DNA of 64,000 nt from Photobacterium sp. GB-56 (GCF_003026105.1 NZ_PYNW01000002.1:372001-436000); one strand, 5' to 3'; shown: positions 18,005 to 27,036, numbered from the stretch's first letter. Program-made: numbers and translations. The notes: generated from the letters alone by a model not told the origin.

Positions 18005-18046
18005 TATATTTAAGTTCGATGGTTGATCAGCACGCTAAGTAACGAG

Positions 18047-18083
18047 AAAAGAGAATAGGTTGTTAGGTTAGTTATTCTCTTTT
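18047..18083 (-). terminator. Hairpin between eptA and the response-regulator gene
   Basis: AAAAGAGAATA pairs with TATTCTCTTTT (11 bp) around a 15-nt loop. It could terminate or attenuate eptA transcription before the regulator gene. Confidence 0.6.
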
Positions 18084-18108
18084 CTTTTATTCGTTAGATT
18101 GATGATAG

Positions 18109-19791
18109 TTAATTGTTATATTTCGCAACTTCAGTTGCAAATTTATCACGGCATTGACTGAAAATATCTAATTCTGCTTGATACTCTTCGGTACTGACAT
18201 CCATCACGCCCAGCATGGAATGAAAGATATTATCGTGAGAGTAGGTGCCCGTTTTGCTAGCTGCTTGTTTTAAACAGGTATAGTCAATATTTTTCGTTTG
18301 TTGAAAACTTGGCGACATCCATACTATTAACGGTACTTTGGTTTGGTATTCGGGGGCAAACCGATAAGGAATACCGTGCAAATAAGTGCCGTTTTCACCG
18401 AGAGACTCGCCATGATCTGAGATATAAACCAGCGCAGTATTATATTGCTCATTCAGTTGTTGTAGTTTCTCGATCATTTGGCTGATCACATAGTCAGTAT
18501 ATAAAATCGTATTATCGTAGCTGTTGATGATTTGCTCTTGGCTGCAGTTTTCAATATCAGCTCGTGGGCAATCAGGCTGGAATATCGCTTTATTTGATGG
18601 GTAACGTTGATAGTACGTGGGGCCATGACTACCAATTAAATGAAGCGTGATCATGCGATTACCACTTAGATCTTCGATATCTTGTTCGATATTTTCAAGT
18701 AGCGCCATGTCGTAACAAGTTGAGCCATTACACATCTCATCTTTACGGGAACGATCTATCTCGATCTTAGTAATATTCTTCGCGACAGATTTATCACCTC
18801 CATCGTTTTCTTTCCATAGCTGAGAAACGTTAGCGCGTTGCAGAATATCAAGGAGGTTATCTTGGTTATCCGCTTGCGAGCGTTCGAAGTTGTCTCGGTT
18901 CAAATTGGCAAATATGCAAGGCACCGAGACTGCTGTTGCTGTACCACATGCTGTTACGTCTTGAAACGAGATCATATTAAGCTCACGAGTATAACGGTTG
19001 GTGTTACGGTGATAGCCATTTAGTTCGTAATTCTGCGCACGAGCTGTTTCACCAACTACCATGATCATCAGTGTGGGTTTTGTTTTTGCCTGCGCTAAGG
19101 CTGCGTTACTTTGTTTAGCATCCAAACCTATGTGCTTATAAGGTTGTGGAGTGGTGAAATAGGTGTGTTTTACGTATTTAATAGTGCTGTAGACAAACTG
19201 AGTGGGAATAATCACTTTTTTCAGATAGCTATTATTACGTCCAACCGAGGCATAGTCTTGGTAATACACTGCTGCAATTAACCCAACCACCACTAATGAA
19301 ATTAGCATTGATACAAGCTTGGCTGTAATAAAAGTCATAGGGCTTGTTATTGGCTTGATTGGCAGTTTATAGATGAGCAGCGCGGGTATGACACCCATTA
19401 GAAGTGTCCACATTGCAGAGTATAAGCTGAGATAAGAGCTGGCTTCACTGCTGTCTGTTTCTATGATGTTGGCAATCATGCCGTAGTCAAACATGATGCC
19501 ATAGTTGAACCCAGCATAACTCACCATACTTGATAAAATCAGTAAGATAATAAAGAACGGCTTACTTATCTTAGGCCAACTAAATAATGAAAAAAGAAAG
19601 TTTAAGCAGACGAGAAAGAAAAGTGGGATTGTGAGTACAAAACCAAGTTTAACGGTTTCAAGTTGACTAAATATTCCAATCAGTGCCTTATATACAGGTA
19701 AGTTAACTATGGCTGTAAAATACAGTGCGAGTAGGAAAGTAAAGGTAGCATAAGATACGCCACCAACACGTTTTTGCTTAATCATATTCAT
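18109..19791 (-). CDS. eptA: Lipid A phosphoethanolamine transferase EptA
   Basis: 560 residues: five N-terminal membrane helices (within 1-190), then a periplasmic alkaline-phosphatase-fold domain. Metal/catalytic motifs: VVGETARAQNY, CGTATAVSVPCIF (the second Thr region is the phosphoethanolamine acceptor), HLIGSHGPTYYQRYP, YISDHGESLGENG. Paired Cys residues are spread as in the EptA/MCR family. It adds phosphoethanolamine to lipid A, lowering affinity for polymyxin-type peptides. It is encoded immediately upstream of the two-component system. Confidence 0.92.
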   Translation of the reverse strand: MNMIKQKRVGGVSYATFTFLLALYFTAIVNLPVYKALIGIFSQLETVKLGFVLTIPLFFLVCLNFLFSLFSWPKISKPFFIILLILSSMVSYAGFNYGIMFDYGMIANIIETDSSEASSYLSLYSAMWTLLMGVIPALLIYKLPIKPITSPMTFITAKLVSMLISLVVVGLIAAVYYQDYASVGRNNSYLKKVIIPTQFVYSTIKYVKHTYFTTPQPYKHIGLDAKQSNAALAQAKTKPTLMIMVVGETARAQNYELNGYHRNTNRYTRELNMISFQDVTACGTATAVSVPCIFANLNRDNFERSQADNQDNLLDILQRANVSQLWKENDGGDKSVAKNITKIEIDRSRKDEMCNGSTCYDMALLENIEQDIEDLSGNRMITLHLIGSHGPTYYQRYPSNKAIFQPDCPRADIENCSQEQIINSYDNTILYTDYVISQMIEKLQQLNEQYNTALVYISDHGESLGENGTYLHGIPYRFAPEYQTKVPLIVWMSPSFQQTKNIDYTCLKQAASKTGTYSHDNIFHSMLGVMDVSTEEYQAELDIFSQCRDKFATEVAKYNN

Positions 19792-20171
19792 TGTTTATTT
19801 CGAAGGATTACAAACCAAATTGATGCAAATAAGCGGAATAACCCTTCTTTCTCCACGTCGTTATTCGCCGTAAGTTATAAACGCTAAAAGGTGAAAAAAA
19901 TGTTGAAACGTTTTATCTCTAGTGCAATTTATTTAGAATGTTGATTGTTTCAGTTTTGAACATACTTTATTGAGAATAGTTACAAATTTAGAGAGTGCTT
20001 ACCTTCTTAGAAAATAAATTGAGTGAGAAATTGAGGAAGGATTTTACCACTCGTTATGGTGCCATTTTATAAATAATAGGTAAGTCAATGTTTACCTAGT
20101 ACGAACATGTTATAACTCGTGTTTTCAAGGTAGGTAGTTAGCAGCTCAGATTATGGTAAAAGGAATTTTAA
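19792..20171. promoter_or_regulatory. Divergent region between eptA and the acetyltransferase
   Basis: No gene is seen. Near 19832-19872 GGAATAAC and GTTATTCGCC form an inverted repeat around CCTTCTTTCTCCACGTC. It begins next to CCAAATTGAT, which recalls the arm of the 4230-4329 palindrome. A repeat relic or a regulator site are both possible. Confidence 0.3.
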
Positions 20172-20636
20172 ATGGATATTAAAATTGGTGACTTAACACA
20201 CCCACAAGTCATTCAGCTGTTGATGGAGCATTTAGAAGATATGTATGCAACATCGCCTGCTGATAGTGTTCATGCGTTAGATTTCGATGCACTTCAGGCT
20301 GAGGATGTGACGTTTTATACCTGTTGGAAGCAAGATATGTTGCTTGGTTGTGTTGCTATTAAACGTCTCGATGCTGAAAATGCCGAGCTGAAATCAATGC
20401 GGACAAAGATTGATGCGCGAAACCAAGGAGTGGGAGCGAGGCTCTTAGAACATGTTTTAGTTGAAGCCAATAACAGGGGTTTTAAGACCATTAGCTTAGA
20501 GACAGGCACACATAATTTTTTTGAGTCAGCCTGTCGTTTATATGAAAAGTTTGGTTTTGAATATTGTGAACCGTTTGCTGATTATTTACCGGATCCCCAC
20601 AGCTTGTTTATGTGTTACACGTTTGCAGCGGAATAA
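20172..20636 (+). CDS. GNAT-family N-acetyltransferase
   Basis: 154 residues. The acetyl-CoA motif is KSMRTKIDARNQGVGARLLE (R-x-x-G-x-G/A pattern), followed by motif B around ACRLYEKFGFEYCEPFADY. The length and the YEKFGF/ADYLPDPHS end resemble YsnE/PhnO-type small acetyltransferases. The acceptor substrate cannot be deduced. It is a single gene between eptA and the candidate small RNA. Confidence 0.82.
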   Translation: MDIKIGDLTHPQVIQLLMEHLEDMYATSPADSVHALDFDALQAEDVTFYTCWKQDMLLGCVAIKRLDAENAELKSMRTKIDARNQGVGARLLEHVLVEANNRGFKTISLETGTHNFFESACRLYEKFGFEYCEPFADYLPDPHSLFMCYTFAAE

Positions 20637-20674
20637 GATTTTTTATAAAAGACAACCGTGTAGTTTGAAAGGGA

Positions 20675-20900
20675 ATAAAAAAAGCCTCATTTGAGAATGA
20701 GGCTTAATAATCAATGAATTCAGATTATTTTTAGGCAAGGGGCCTAATTACCGGCTAGGTATGAAGTTAATCTAGAACATTCTGAAGATAATTTGAATAA
20801 CACGATATTCAGATTGAGATCTTAGTGGCTATATGCCTAACATATTATGTTATATCTATTGCATATATTCATTTTTCTTTACAGGGTGTCAAAAAATTGG
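20675..20900 (-). ncRNA. Candidate Fur-controlled small RNA (putative)
   Basis: On the minus strand a Fur-like box (20910-20928) is followed about 220 nt later by an excellent terminator: AAGCCTCATT pairs with AATGAGGCTT, then seven T (20675-20705). Between them lie further hairpins, for example TTAGGCCCCTTGCCTAA at 20732-20748, and no convincing reading frame. TTGACA at 20886-20891 on the minus strand is a possible -35. The RyhB core was not recognised. Start site and existence are inferred; the terminator might instead end read-through from the hya operon. Confidence 0.35.
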
Positions 20901-20909
20901 CTATCAAAC

Positions 20910-20928
20910 ATTAATGATAATCATTTGC
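20910..20928. promoter_or_regulatory. Strong Fur-like box without an adjacent coding gene
   Basis: ATTAATGATAATCATTTGC contains the exact 13-bp core AATGATAATCATT and matches 15 of 19 Fur consensus positions. To its right, 20937-20944 (GTTCTCAT) and 20983-20990 (ATGAGAAC) form an inverted repeat, and 21013-21043 a strong AT-rich hairpin ending near the hya operon stop. Confidence 0.65.
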
Positions 20929-21053
20929 AATGTTATGTTCTCATATAGCAAGAATAAGCAGGAATTAATAACTCATGTATTAATGAGAACGTTGTTATGT
21001 GAATTGACCATTAAAGCTCTATTTATCGAAAGCTAAATAGAGCTTTAATTGAA

Positions 21054-22796
21054 TTAACGTCGACGCATTTTTAGGTATAACGCGCCAGCACTTAGGTTGC
21101 TACCATCGAGTTCTAATTGACGGTTAACAGTAATTGCAAAGTTTTTACCCACACGGAGTGATAGGCGTTCAGTCAACACTTCATTGGCAAAATCACTGCC
21201 AGCTAAAACAACAGCATTTAACCCCGTGGTTTCATCTATACGCTCTAGCCAGTTAGCAATATAGTCAGCCAGTGAATCCATGATACCAAAAGCAAGTTTA
21301 TCAAGCTCTGAATCATCAACAACTAAGCAAAAACTCATTAGGCTGCCCAGTGTTTTTGCCCATTCAATCGTGCGTTTGCCATTCACCATATCTAATGAAT
21401 AATCAACACGATGACCTTTTTGACCACTATTTTGTAATGCTTTAGCGATCAGTGCATCGTTTAAGTATTGAATACTATTAGTACTCGATGTTGATAAGCC
21501 AAGAATGGTGGCAGCAACAGCAAATAAACCTGATAGCTGATTATGACTATCAGCAAGGTTAATTTGGCTTAGGGCTTGATAGCTATAAGGTAGCGATTCT
21601 TTAAATTTGGCAAGAATCGCTGCTTGTTCTCCTGCTGCCATTAGGCGAATAATTTCATGACCTGTTTGTGGCAAGCTAGGTAAAACTAAAAAGCTATCTG
21701 TACGGGTAAATTTATCTTGGCAAACAATCTCACCTGCGGCGTATCGACCAAAATAAATAACCGCGGTATTTCGTCCATTTCCTGATTCAATATTACCGCC
21801 ATGCAGCGCACAAATAGGCAGTGCATGAGAGGGGACATCGTTTGGATGATTCGGCTTATAATCGAAATGAATACGACGTTTATGCCAATAGGCATTTAAG
21901 CCATTGATACAGGCTTGATCGTGTAAGGGTTCAAGTGCTTTGATTGACACAGGAAGATCAAGTTCAGGATCGCTATCGACTTGGCTCCAACCTTTTTCAA
22001 TCCATGTAATTAAGGGTTGCCAATGGTTGGTATCAATAAATACGAAATCAACGCCTTGTTGACGTAAAATTTCAGTAAGTACAGTGAGCACGCGATTATA
22101 GCTAAAACACAAATCATACAAGGGGGCTTGTAACTGTCGATGCTGTGTTCTGGGTTGTACAGTCACGCGCGGTTTCTCAAGGCTTGATAACGCGAGTACG
22201 TGCTCTGATGGAGTAAAGAAATGCGAAGGTACATTATTAGGATTACAGATCAGAATTTGTGGGCGTTCCTGCGATGAGGTTAAAACCGGTGTTGTACTGA
22301 GTTGGAATACCTGATGTTTACCTTGCTCTGTGGTTAAGGTAAATAACACATTGCCAGTGGTAAGAATATCATTAGCCCAAACTTTTACTTGGTTGATGCT
22401 AATTGCTTGATGTAAACGCTGCTCACCATGACAACATGCACAAGGTAATGCTAGCTCACCAAATCGTGGCGATTGGTTATCGCCTAACAATGGTTCGCAA
22501 TGTTGGCAAAAAGGTAAGTGGTGTTGAGTATTAACCAGAGGAACAACACTGCCTTCACGATGGATGATTTCTTCCACTTTAGATTCAACTAACCAAATGG
22601 AAAGCAGGAAATCATTGGCAATTTTTTCAGCTAATGCTTCAAGTTGTGCTTGTTCACCGACCGCTTCAATTAGATAACGATTTTTAACAAAACCAACGGT
22701 AATTTCATAAGGCTCATTGGCTAAATAGTCATTACATAATTGCGCATAAAACGGCACTTGGCGTGAGCATTTAAAAGAAAATTGAATTAATTTCAT
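21054..22796 (-). CDS. HypF-like protein of the hydrogenase operon, shortened and lacking catalytic motifs
   Basis: 580 residues against about 750 for HypF. Residues 1-75 resemble the acylphosphatase domain but lack its GxVQGVGFRP loop (CSRQVPFYAQL instead). C97-x2-C100-x18-C119-x2-C122 has exactly the spacing of the first HypF zinc finger; the second finger is absent. A reduced YrdC-like part follows (YNRVLTVLTEILRQQGVDFVF), then a Kae1-like C-terminal half: LSGLFAVAATILG aligns with HypF GRLFDAVAAALG, and VVLAGSDFANEVLTERL with LVFSGGVIHNRLLRARL. The HxHxxH metal motif is lost. The position after hyaD corresponds to hypF in Shewanella as recalled. It may be a non-catalytic maturation factor; start overlaps hyaD by 4 nt. 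Confidence 0.6.
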   Translation of the reverse strand: MKLIQFSFKCSRQVPFYAQLCNDYLANEPYEITVGFVKNRYLIEAVGEQAQLEALAEKIANDFLLSIWLVESKVEEIIHREGSVVPLVNTQHHLPFCQHCEPLLGDNQSPRFGELALPCACCHGEQRLHQAISINQVKVWANDILTTGNVLFTLTTEQGKHQVFQLSTTPVLTSSQERPQILICNPNNVPSHFFTPSEHVLALSSLEKPRVTVQPRTQHRQLQAPLYDLCFSYNRVLTVLTEILRQQGVDFVFIDTNHWQPLITWIEKGWSQVDSDPELDLPVSIKALEPLHDQACINGLNAYWHKRRIHFDYKPNHPNDVPSHALPICALHGGNIESGNGRNTAVIYFGRYAAGEIVCQDKFTRTDSFLVLPSLPQTGHEIIRLMAAGEQAAILAKFKESLPYSYQALSQINLADSHNQLSGLFAVAATILGLSTSSTNSIQYLNDALIAKALQNSGQKGHRVDYSLDMVNGKRTIEWAKTLGSLMSFCLVVDDSELDKLAFGIMDSLADYIANWLERIDETTGLNAVVLAGSDFANEVLTERLSLRVGKNFAITVNRQLELDGSNLSAGALYLKMRRR

Positions 22797-23338
22797 GCCT
22801 CTACTCCTCGTTTATAAGCGGTTGGGATCAAGCTATTAATCTCAATATTGTTCACACGTTCGCAGCTAATGCCCAGATCCGTTAAATGATTCAGAATGGC
22901 TGATTCCATGGTAGGAATAGCAGCATAAATTTTAGGTGTTAGTCCTAAATGCATCGGCTCGAGTACAGTAGGGGTAACACCTAATACGAATGTTTTAGGG
23001 CGATCGCCGACCAATTCCATCATGATCAATGTTTGCAGCATTTCTACTTCATGGGCACTGCCTTGCCAGTCGATCTCAGGTGGTGCTTTATCAAAATCGA
23101 AAAAGTAGACTTCGCCTGCATCTACACCAGCAGCATTAACAGTATCAATCACAATAAGGTGATCGTATTGGGTTAAGGTTGGGATCAAACTATGCGCAAG
23201 GGTACCGCCATCCACGAGATCAATCTGATGTTCTGGGTGTGAAAAGCGGTAGTTTTCGGTGAGGTAATTGACGAAATGTACGCCGACTCCTTCGTCGGCG
23301 TACAAGACATTGCCAATACCAAGTAGCAATATCTTCAT
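22793..23338 (-). CDS. hyaD: Hydrogenase maturation endopeptidase HyaD
   Basis: 181 residues, HyaD/HybD (M52) family. LLGIGNVLYADEGVGVHFV carries the nickel-binding Glu (DEG), VDGGTLAHSL the Asp, and GSAHEVEMLQTL the His. It clips the C-terminal peptide of HyaB once nickel is inserted. It sits between hyaC and the HypF-like gene in a tightly spaced operon. Confidence 0.9.
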   Translation of the reverse strand: MKILLLGIGNVLYADEGVGVHFVNYLTENYRFSHPEHQIDLVDGGTLAHSLIPTLTQYDHLIVIDTVNAAGVDAGEVYFFDFDKAPPEIDWQGSAHEVEMLQTLIMMELVGDRPKTFVLGVTPTVLEPMHLGLTPKIYAAIPTMESAILNHLTDLGISCERVNNIEINSLIPTAYKRGVEA

Positions 23339-23343
23339 TAGTG

Positions 23344-24087
23344 CTAGTGGCCTTTATGGTCAGTGTTTGTTTGGTGAGTTTGATGCTGAACAGGGTCGTT
23401 ACCCTTGTTCTTATCTTTAATGTGCACTGGGTGGTAATCAAAACCCGACATAATGGCGTCAGCGGAGCCATTGCGGAATCGAATACCTGTCCAAATCACC
23501 ATGTAAACGTGAATTAAGACAAACACGATGAACGCCCAAGTTACAATGTGGTGCCATTCACGAACGTTAGCTAATCCGCCCATCGCATAGGTTACCCACT
23601 CAGCTGGCTGCCAGAATAGGCCTCCCATACCGAGGTGATACACGTTGGCATACAAGGTTAAACCTGTTACACACATGAAAATAGCGGCGATAGAAATACC
23701 CGCATAAACCACTAACTGTAACGGGCCGTAAGCACCATGATGGGGTGGTTGTCCAACCCAAAAATAGGCTTTGATTTGTTTTACCCAGCTATTCGGACTT
23801 ACAGCATCTTTTACTGAACGTCTTTCAACATTACTGCGGCTAAAGAAGAACAAATAAGCACGAATTAACGTGACAGCGATAAGGACAAACCCCAGTACTT
23901 CATGGACAAAACGTACCCAGCCTTGCTCTAATACGTTGGTGTTATCTGGCGCAACCAAAAATGGCCAAGCAATATAAAAGCCTGTGATCACCAAACCAAA
24001 TATGGCAAAAGCACGGAGCCAGTGACATAGACGTATAATAAAAGAGAAAACATAGGATCGTTTGTACAACACTGTATCTGTTGACAT
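23344..24087 (-). CDS. hyaC: [NiFe] hydrogenase b-type cytochrome subunit HyaC
   Basis: 247 residues with four main membrane helices and haem-ligand histidines in RLCHWLRAFAIFGLVITGF, RFVHEVLGFVLIA and EWHHIVTWAFIVFVLIHVYM. It anchors the small/large subunit pair to the periplasmic face of the membrane and passes electrons to quinone. The C-terminus is His-rich (HQTHQTNTDHKGH), which is unusual and might bind metal. It starts 11 nt after hyaB. Confidence 0.9.
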   Translation of the reverse strand: MSTDTVLYKRSYVFSFIIRLCHWLRAFAIFGLVITGFYIAWPFLVAPDNTNVLEQGWVRFVHEVLGFVLIAVTLIRAYLFFFSRSNVERRSVKDAVSPNSWVKQIKAYFWVGQPPHHGAYGPLQLVVYAGISIAAIFMCVTGLTLYANVYHLGMGGLFWQPAEWVTYAMGGLANVREWHHIVTWAFIVFVLIHVYMVIWTGIRFRNGSADAIMSGFDYHPVHIKDKNKGNDPVQHQTHQTNTDHKGH

Positions 24088-24098
24088 AAATTCCTTCC

Positions 24099-25802
24099 TT
24101 ACACTGCTTGTGCTGGAATACGGAATTCACTCAAAGATTGGCCTTTGTAATCCATCACGTGTACTGAACACGCCATGCATGGGTCAAATGAGTGGATCAC
24201 ACGAAGAACTTCAAGAGGCTTAGTTGGATCTTCTAACTTTAAGCCGACTAAAGAAGCTTCATAAGGTGCAATTTTGCCGTTGCCATCAATTGGGCTTGCG
24301 TTCCATGTGGTAGGAACAACCGCTTGATAGTTTTCAACTAAACCGTCTTTAATACGTAACCAGTGACTTAATAAACCACGAGGCGCTTCAATCACACCTA
24401 CACCTTTGTATTCTTTTTTAGGATCAATGGTTGGTTCAATGTACGTAGTTTGATCTGAATTTAGGTTGGCGACCATAGATTCAAAGGTAGTTAAACCATT
24501 ACGTGCAATGATCAAGGTATGAAGCATACGTGCTGCTGTACGACCTAATGTAGTGAATAGGGCACCTGCTGGAAGTCCTGTTGTTTTTAAGAACTCGTTA
24601 ACAACTGGTACAACGTATTGATTACCTTTTGCGTAGTTCACAGCAATAGTCGCTAGTGGGCCTACTTCAACAGGTTCGCCGTTATAGCGTGGCGATTTAA
24701 CCCAAGAATATTTACCGGCTTCGTTAATTGTTGGACGTTTACCTTCTAAGGTGTCACGTTCAATAAACGGAGTGTGCTCAGGAATCGTTGTACCATCAAA
24801 TGGGTGCTGTGGTTTATCAGCGTTGTACCATGAGTGGGTCACGTCTTCAGCAATCAGGCTAAGATCAACATTTTCTGCTTTGGTTAGATCTTTATTACGA
24901 ATAACACCGCCAGTAAATAGCTGATCTTCTTCGTTTAGTTGAATAGATTCACTACACATGAAAGTGCTAACGTTACAGCCGCCTAATACACTTGGCTCTT
25001 TGCCAAATGCCGCTGCCGCCATCAAAATGTCCGCTTGGTAGGCACGTTCAATAAATTCAGCGACATGAACAAACTTTTGTTTAAACTCTTGTAGGCGAGC
25101 AGGATCTAACATGTCACGAACACAAGTTACACCACCAACAACAATAGATTGTGGGTGCGGGTTTTTGCCACCCCAAATTGCCATCATTTCAGCGCCAATA
25201 CGTTGAACTTCAAGTGCTTTAAGGTAGTGAGATAAACCAATTAGGTTTTGCTCTGGTGTAAATGCATATGTTTTGTTGCCCCAGTATGCGTTAGCAAATG
25301 GGCCTAACTTACCTGTGTTTACTAAGCCTTGTACTTTTTCTTGTACTGCGCGTAGTTCACCTTCACCCGCGGCCATTGGTATTTTTGACCACTTCATTGC
25401 TTCTTGTGCCGCTTTTGCAGGATCGGCACTTAATGCAGAAACCACATCCACCCAGTCAAGGCCGTGTAGCAGGTAGAAATGAACAATGTGGTCGTGCATT
25501 TCAAGTGACGTTAAAATCAAGCTACGAATGTATTTCGCGTTAATAGGCACTTGGGCATTAATGGCATTTTCAACCGCTAATGTGCCACATAGGTAGTGTG
25601 ATGATGTACATACACCACAAATACGCTGCATTAATAGGCCTACATCATAAGGTGTACGGCCTTTCATGATGATCTCTAAACCACGGAACAGGGTAGAAGA
25701 GGCATAAGCTTTTTCAATAACATTGTTAGCATCAAGTTCAACTTCGATGCGTAAGTGGCCTTCGATACGAGTAATGGGATCGATTACGACACGCTTGCTC
25801 AT
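24099..25802 (-). CDS. hyaB: [NiFe] hydrogenase large subunit HyaB
   Basis: 567 residues. Both nickel-ligand motifs are intact: RICGVCTSSHYLCG (L1) and DPCMACSVHV (L2). After the predicted cleavage at His-Val a peptide of about 15 residues (ending RIPAQAV) remains for HyaD to remove. Holds the Ni-Fe(CN)2CO site where H2 is split. It is 3 nt downstream of hyaA and is exported with it by the Tat pathway. Confidence 0.94.
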   Translation of the reverse strand: MSKRVVIDPITRIEGHLRIEVELDANNVIEKAYASSTLFRGLEIIMKGRTPYDVGLLMQRICGVCTSSHYLCGTLAVENAINAQVPINAKYIRSLILTSLEMHDHIVHFYLLHGLDWVDVVSALSADPAKAAQEAMKWSKIPMAAGEGELRAVQEKVQGLVNTGKLGPFANAYWGNKTYAFTPEQNLIGLSHYLKALEVQRIGAEMMAIWGGKNPHPQSIVVGGVTCVRDMLDPARLQEFKQKFVHVAEFIERAYQADILMAAAAFGKEPSVLGGCNVSTFMCSESIQLNEEDQLFTGGVIRNKDLTKAENVDLSLIAEDVTHSWYNADKPQHPFDGTTIPEHTPFIERDTLEGKRPTINEAGKYSWVKSPRYNGEPVEVGPLATIAVNYAKGNQYVVPVVNEFLKTTGLPAGALFTTLGRTAARMLHTLIIARNGLTTFESMVANLNSDQTTYIEPTIDPKKEYKGVGVIEAPRGLLSHWLRIKDGLVENYQAVVPTTWNASPIDGNGKIAPYEASLVGLKLEDPTKPLEVLRVIHSFDPCMACSVHVMDYKGQSLSEFRIPAQAV

Positions 25803-25805
25803 GAA

Positions 25806-26942
25806 TTATTCCTCGACTTTCTTTGCAAAAATACTACTCACTGCGTGAGCACCAATACCTATAGCAGTAACGCCTAATGTCACAGCGCCAATGGTATCGG
25901 CAGTGGCATCTAAACCATGTAAAGGTTGACGGCTTAATGGTTTTTCGAAATACGCCATTTCATCCCAAAAATCTGGTTCAGAACATCCAATACAGCCATG
26001 ACCGGCAAGAACAGGCCAACTTGTGTGCGCGTTGAAACGCTCAGTAGGGCAGTTGTTGTACGTGTATGGACCTTTACAACCCATTTTAAATAAGCAGTAC
26101 CCTTGCTTTGCGTTGTCATCACCAAATTCAGTGACAAATTCACCGGCATCAAAGTGACCACGACGCTCACAGTTATCATGCACACGTGCGCCATATGCCC
26201 ACTTAGGACGGTTAAACATATCAAGAGCAGGAAGACGACCAAACATAATGTAGTACATCAATGTACCCGTGATGTTGGCTGGGTTTGGTGGGCAACCTGC
26301 AACATTAATCACTGGACGATCAATCACGGCACCTACGCTTTTCGCACCCGTTGGGTTAGGACGAGCTGCCTGTACACCACCGAAAGAAGAACAAGTACCC
26401 ACACAAATAACGGCTGCTGCATCGTTAGCCACACGCTTTATCAGTGACATACCGGTTTCAGCTTTGCTGCCAAGCGTAAGATAAATACCGTTATTAGCAG
26501 TAGGAACCGCGCCTTCTGCTGCTAATAGGTATTTGCCTTTGTACGCTTTCATTGCGTTTTCGAGGTTTTCTTCAGCTTGTTGACCAGCCGCTGCCATTAA
26601 TACTTCTTGGTATTCAAGAGAAACATGTTCAAATAAAAGGGTACTAATATCTGGCGTGGTTGTACGTGTTAGTGATTCAGAACAGCCAGTACATTCTGCA
26701 AGACTTAACCAGATAAGAGGCACGCGATCGGAAAGCTCTGCAGCTTCTGCAACCATGGTGCTAAACGGTAAAGGTAAAGCCAGTAGGGATGTAATAGTGG
26801 CACTCCAAATCATGAAGTCACGACGGGTAATGCCATTTTGTTCTAATTTATCTTTGAATGATTCCTCACGAAGAGGTTTCATTGCTCGTAACTCTGCAAG
26901 ACGCTTCTTGCCTAGTTCGAAAAGGGCTGCATGCGAGTCCAT
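25806..26942 (-). CDS. hyaA: [NiFe] hydrogenase small subunit HyaA
   Basis: 378 residues. Tat signal ITRRDFMIWSATITSLLALP ends near residue 48. Proximal cluster motif ECTGCSES, then VGTCSSFGG, AGCPPNP, and the distal/medial cluster ligands in HDNCERRGHFD, YCLFKMGCKGPYTYNNCP and GHGCIGCSEPDFWD. A C-terminal hydrophobic anchor lies near 350-372. The proximal motif has Gly where oxygen-tolerant enzymes have an extra Cys (CTCC), so this looks like a standard oxygen-sensitive uptake hydrogenase. First gene of the hya operon. Confidence 0.94.
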   Translation of the reverse strand: MDSHAALFELGKKRLAELRAMKPLREESFKDKLEQNGITRRDFMIWSATITSLLALPLPFSTMVAEAAELSDRVPLIWLSLAECTGCSESLTRTTTPDISTLLFEHVSLEYQEVLMAAAGQQAEENLENAMKAYKGKYLLAAEGAVPTANNGIYLTLGSKAETGMSLIKRVANDAAAVICVGTCSSFGGVQAARPNPTGAKSVGAVIDRPVINVAGCPPNPANITGTLMYYIMFGRLPALDMFNRPKWAYGARVHDNCERRGHFDAGEFVTEFGDDNAKQGYCLFKMGCKGPYTYNNCPTERFNAHTSWPVLAGHGCIGCSEPDFWDEMAYFEKPLSRQPLHGLDATADTIGAVTLGVTAIGIGAHAVSSIFAKKVEE

Positions 26943-27022
26943 CTATCAACCTTGTTTATTATGAATACTTATACGCTAAGGGAATAGCGTACAGATCTTA
27001 TGCTTGTAATGATGAGAGATGA

Positions 27023-27036
27023 TTGATCTATATCAG
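27023..27036. promoter_or_regulatory. FNR-like site upstream of hyaA
   Basis: TTGATCTATATCAG differs at one position from the FNR consensus TTGATNNNNATCAA. It lies about 80 bp upstream of the hyaA start, fitting anaerobic activation. Confidence 0.6.

Noticed and set aside
20675..20930. Identification of the candidate sRNA as RyhB
   Set aside because: The conserved RyhB pairing core was not recognised on either strand; only a generic Fur-controlled sRNA is suggested.
20833..21036. Open frame of 67 residues on the plus strand
   Set aside because: It runs across the Fur-like box and inverted repeat, has no ribosome site and no protein-like composition beyond hydrophobic AT-rich codons.
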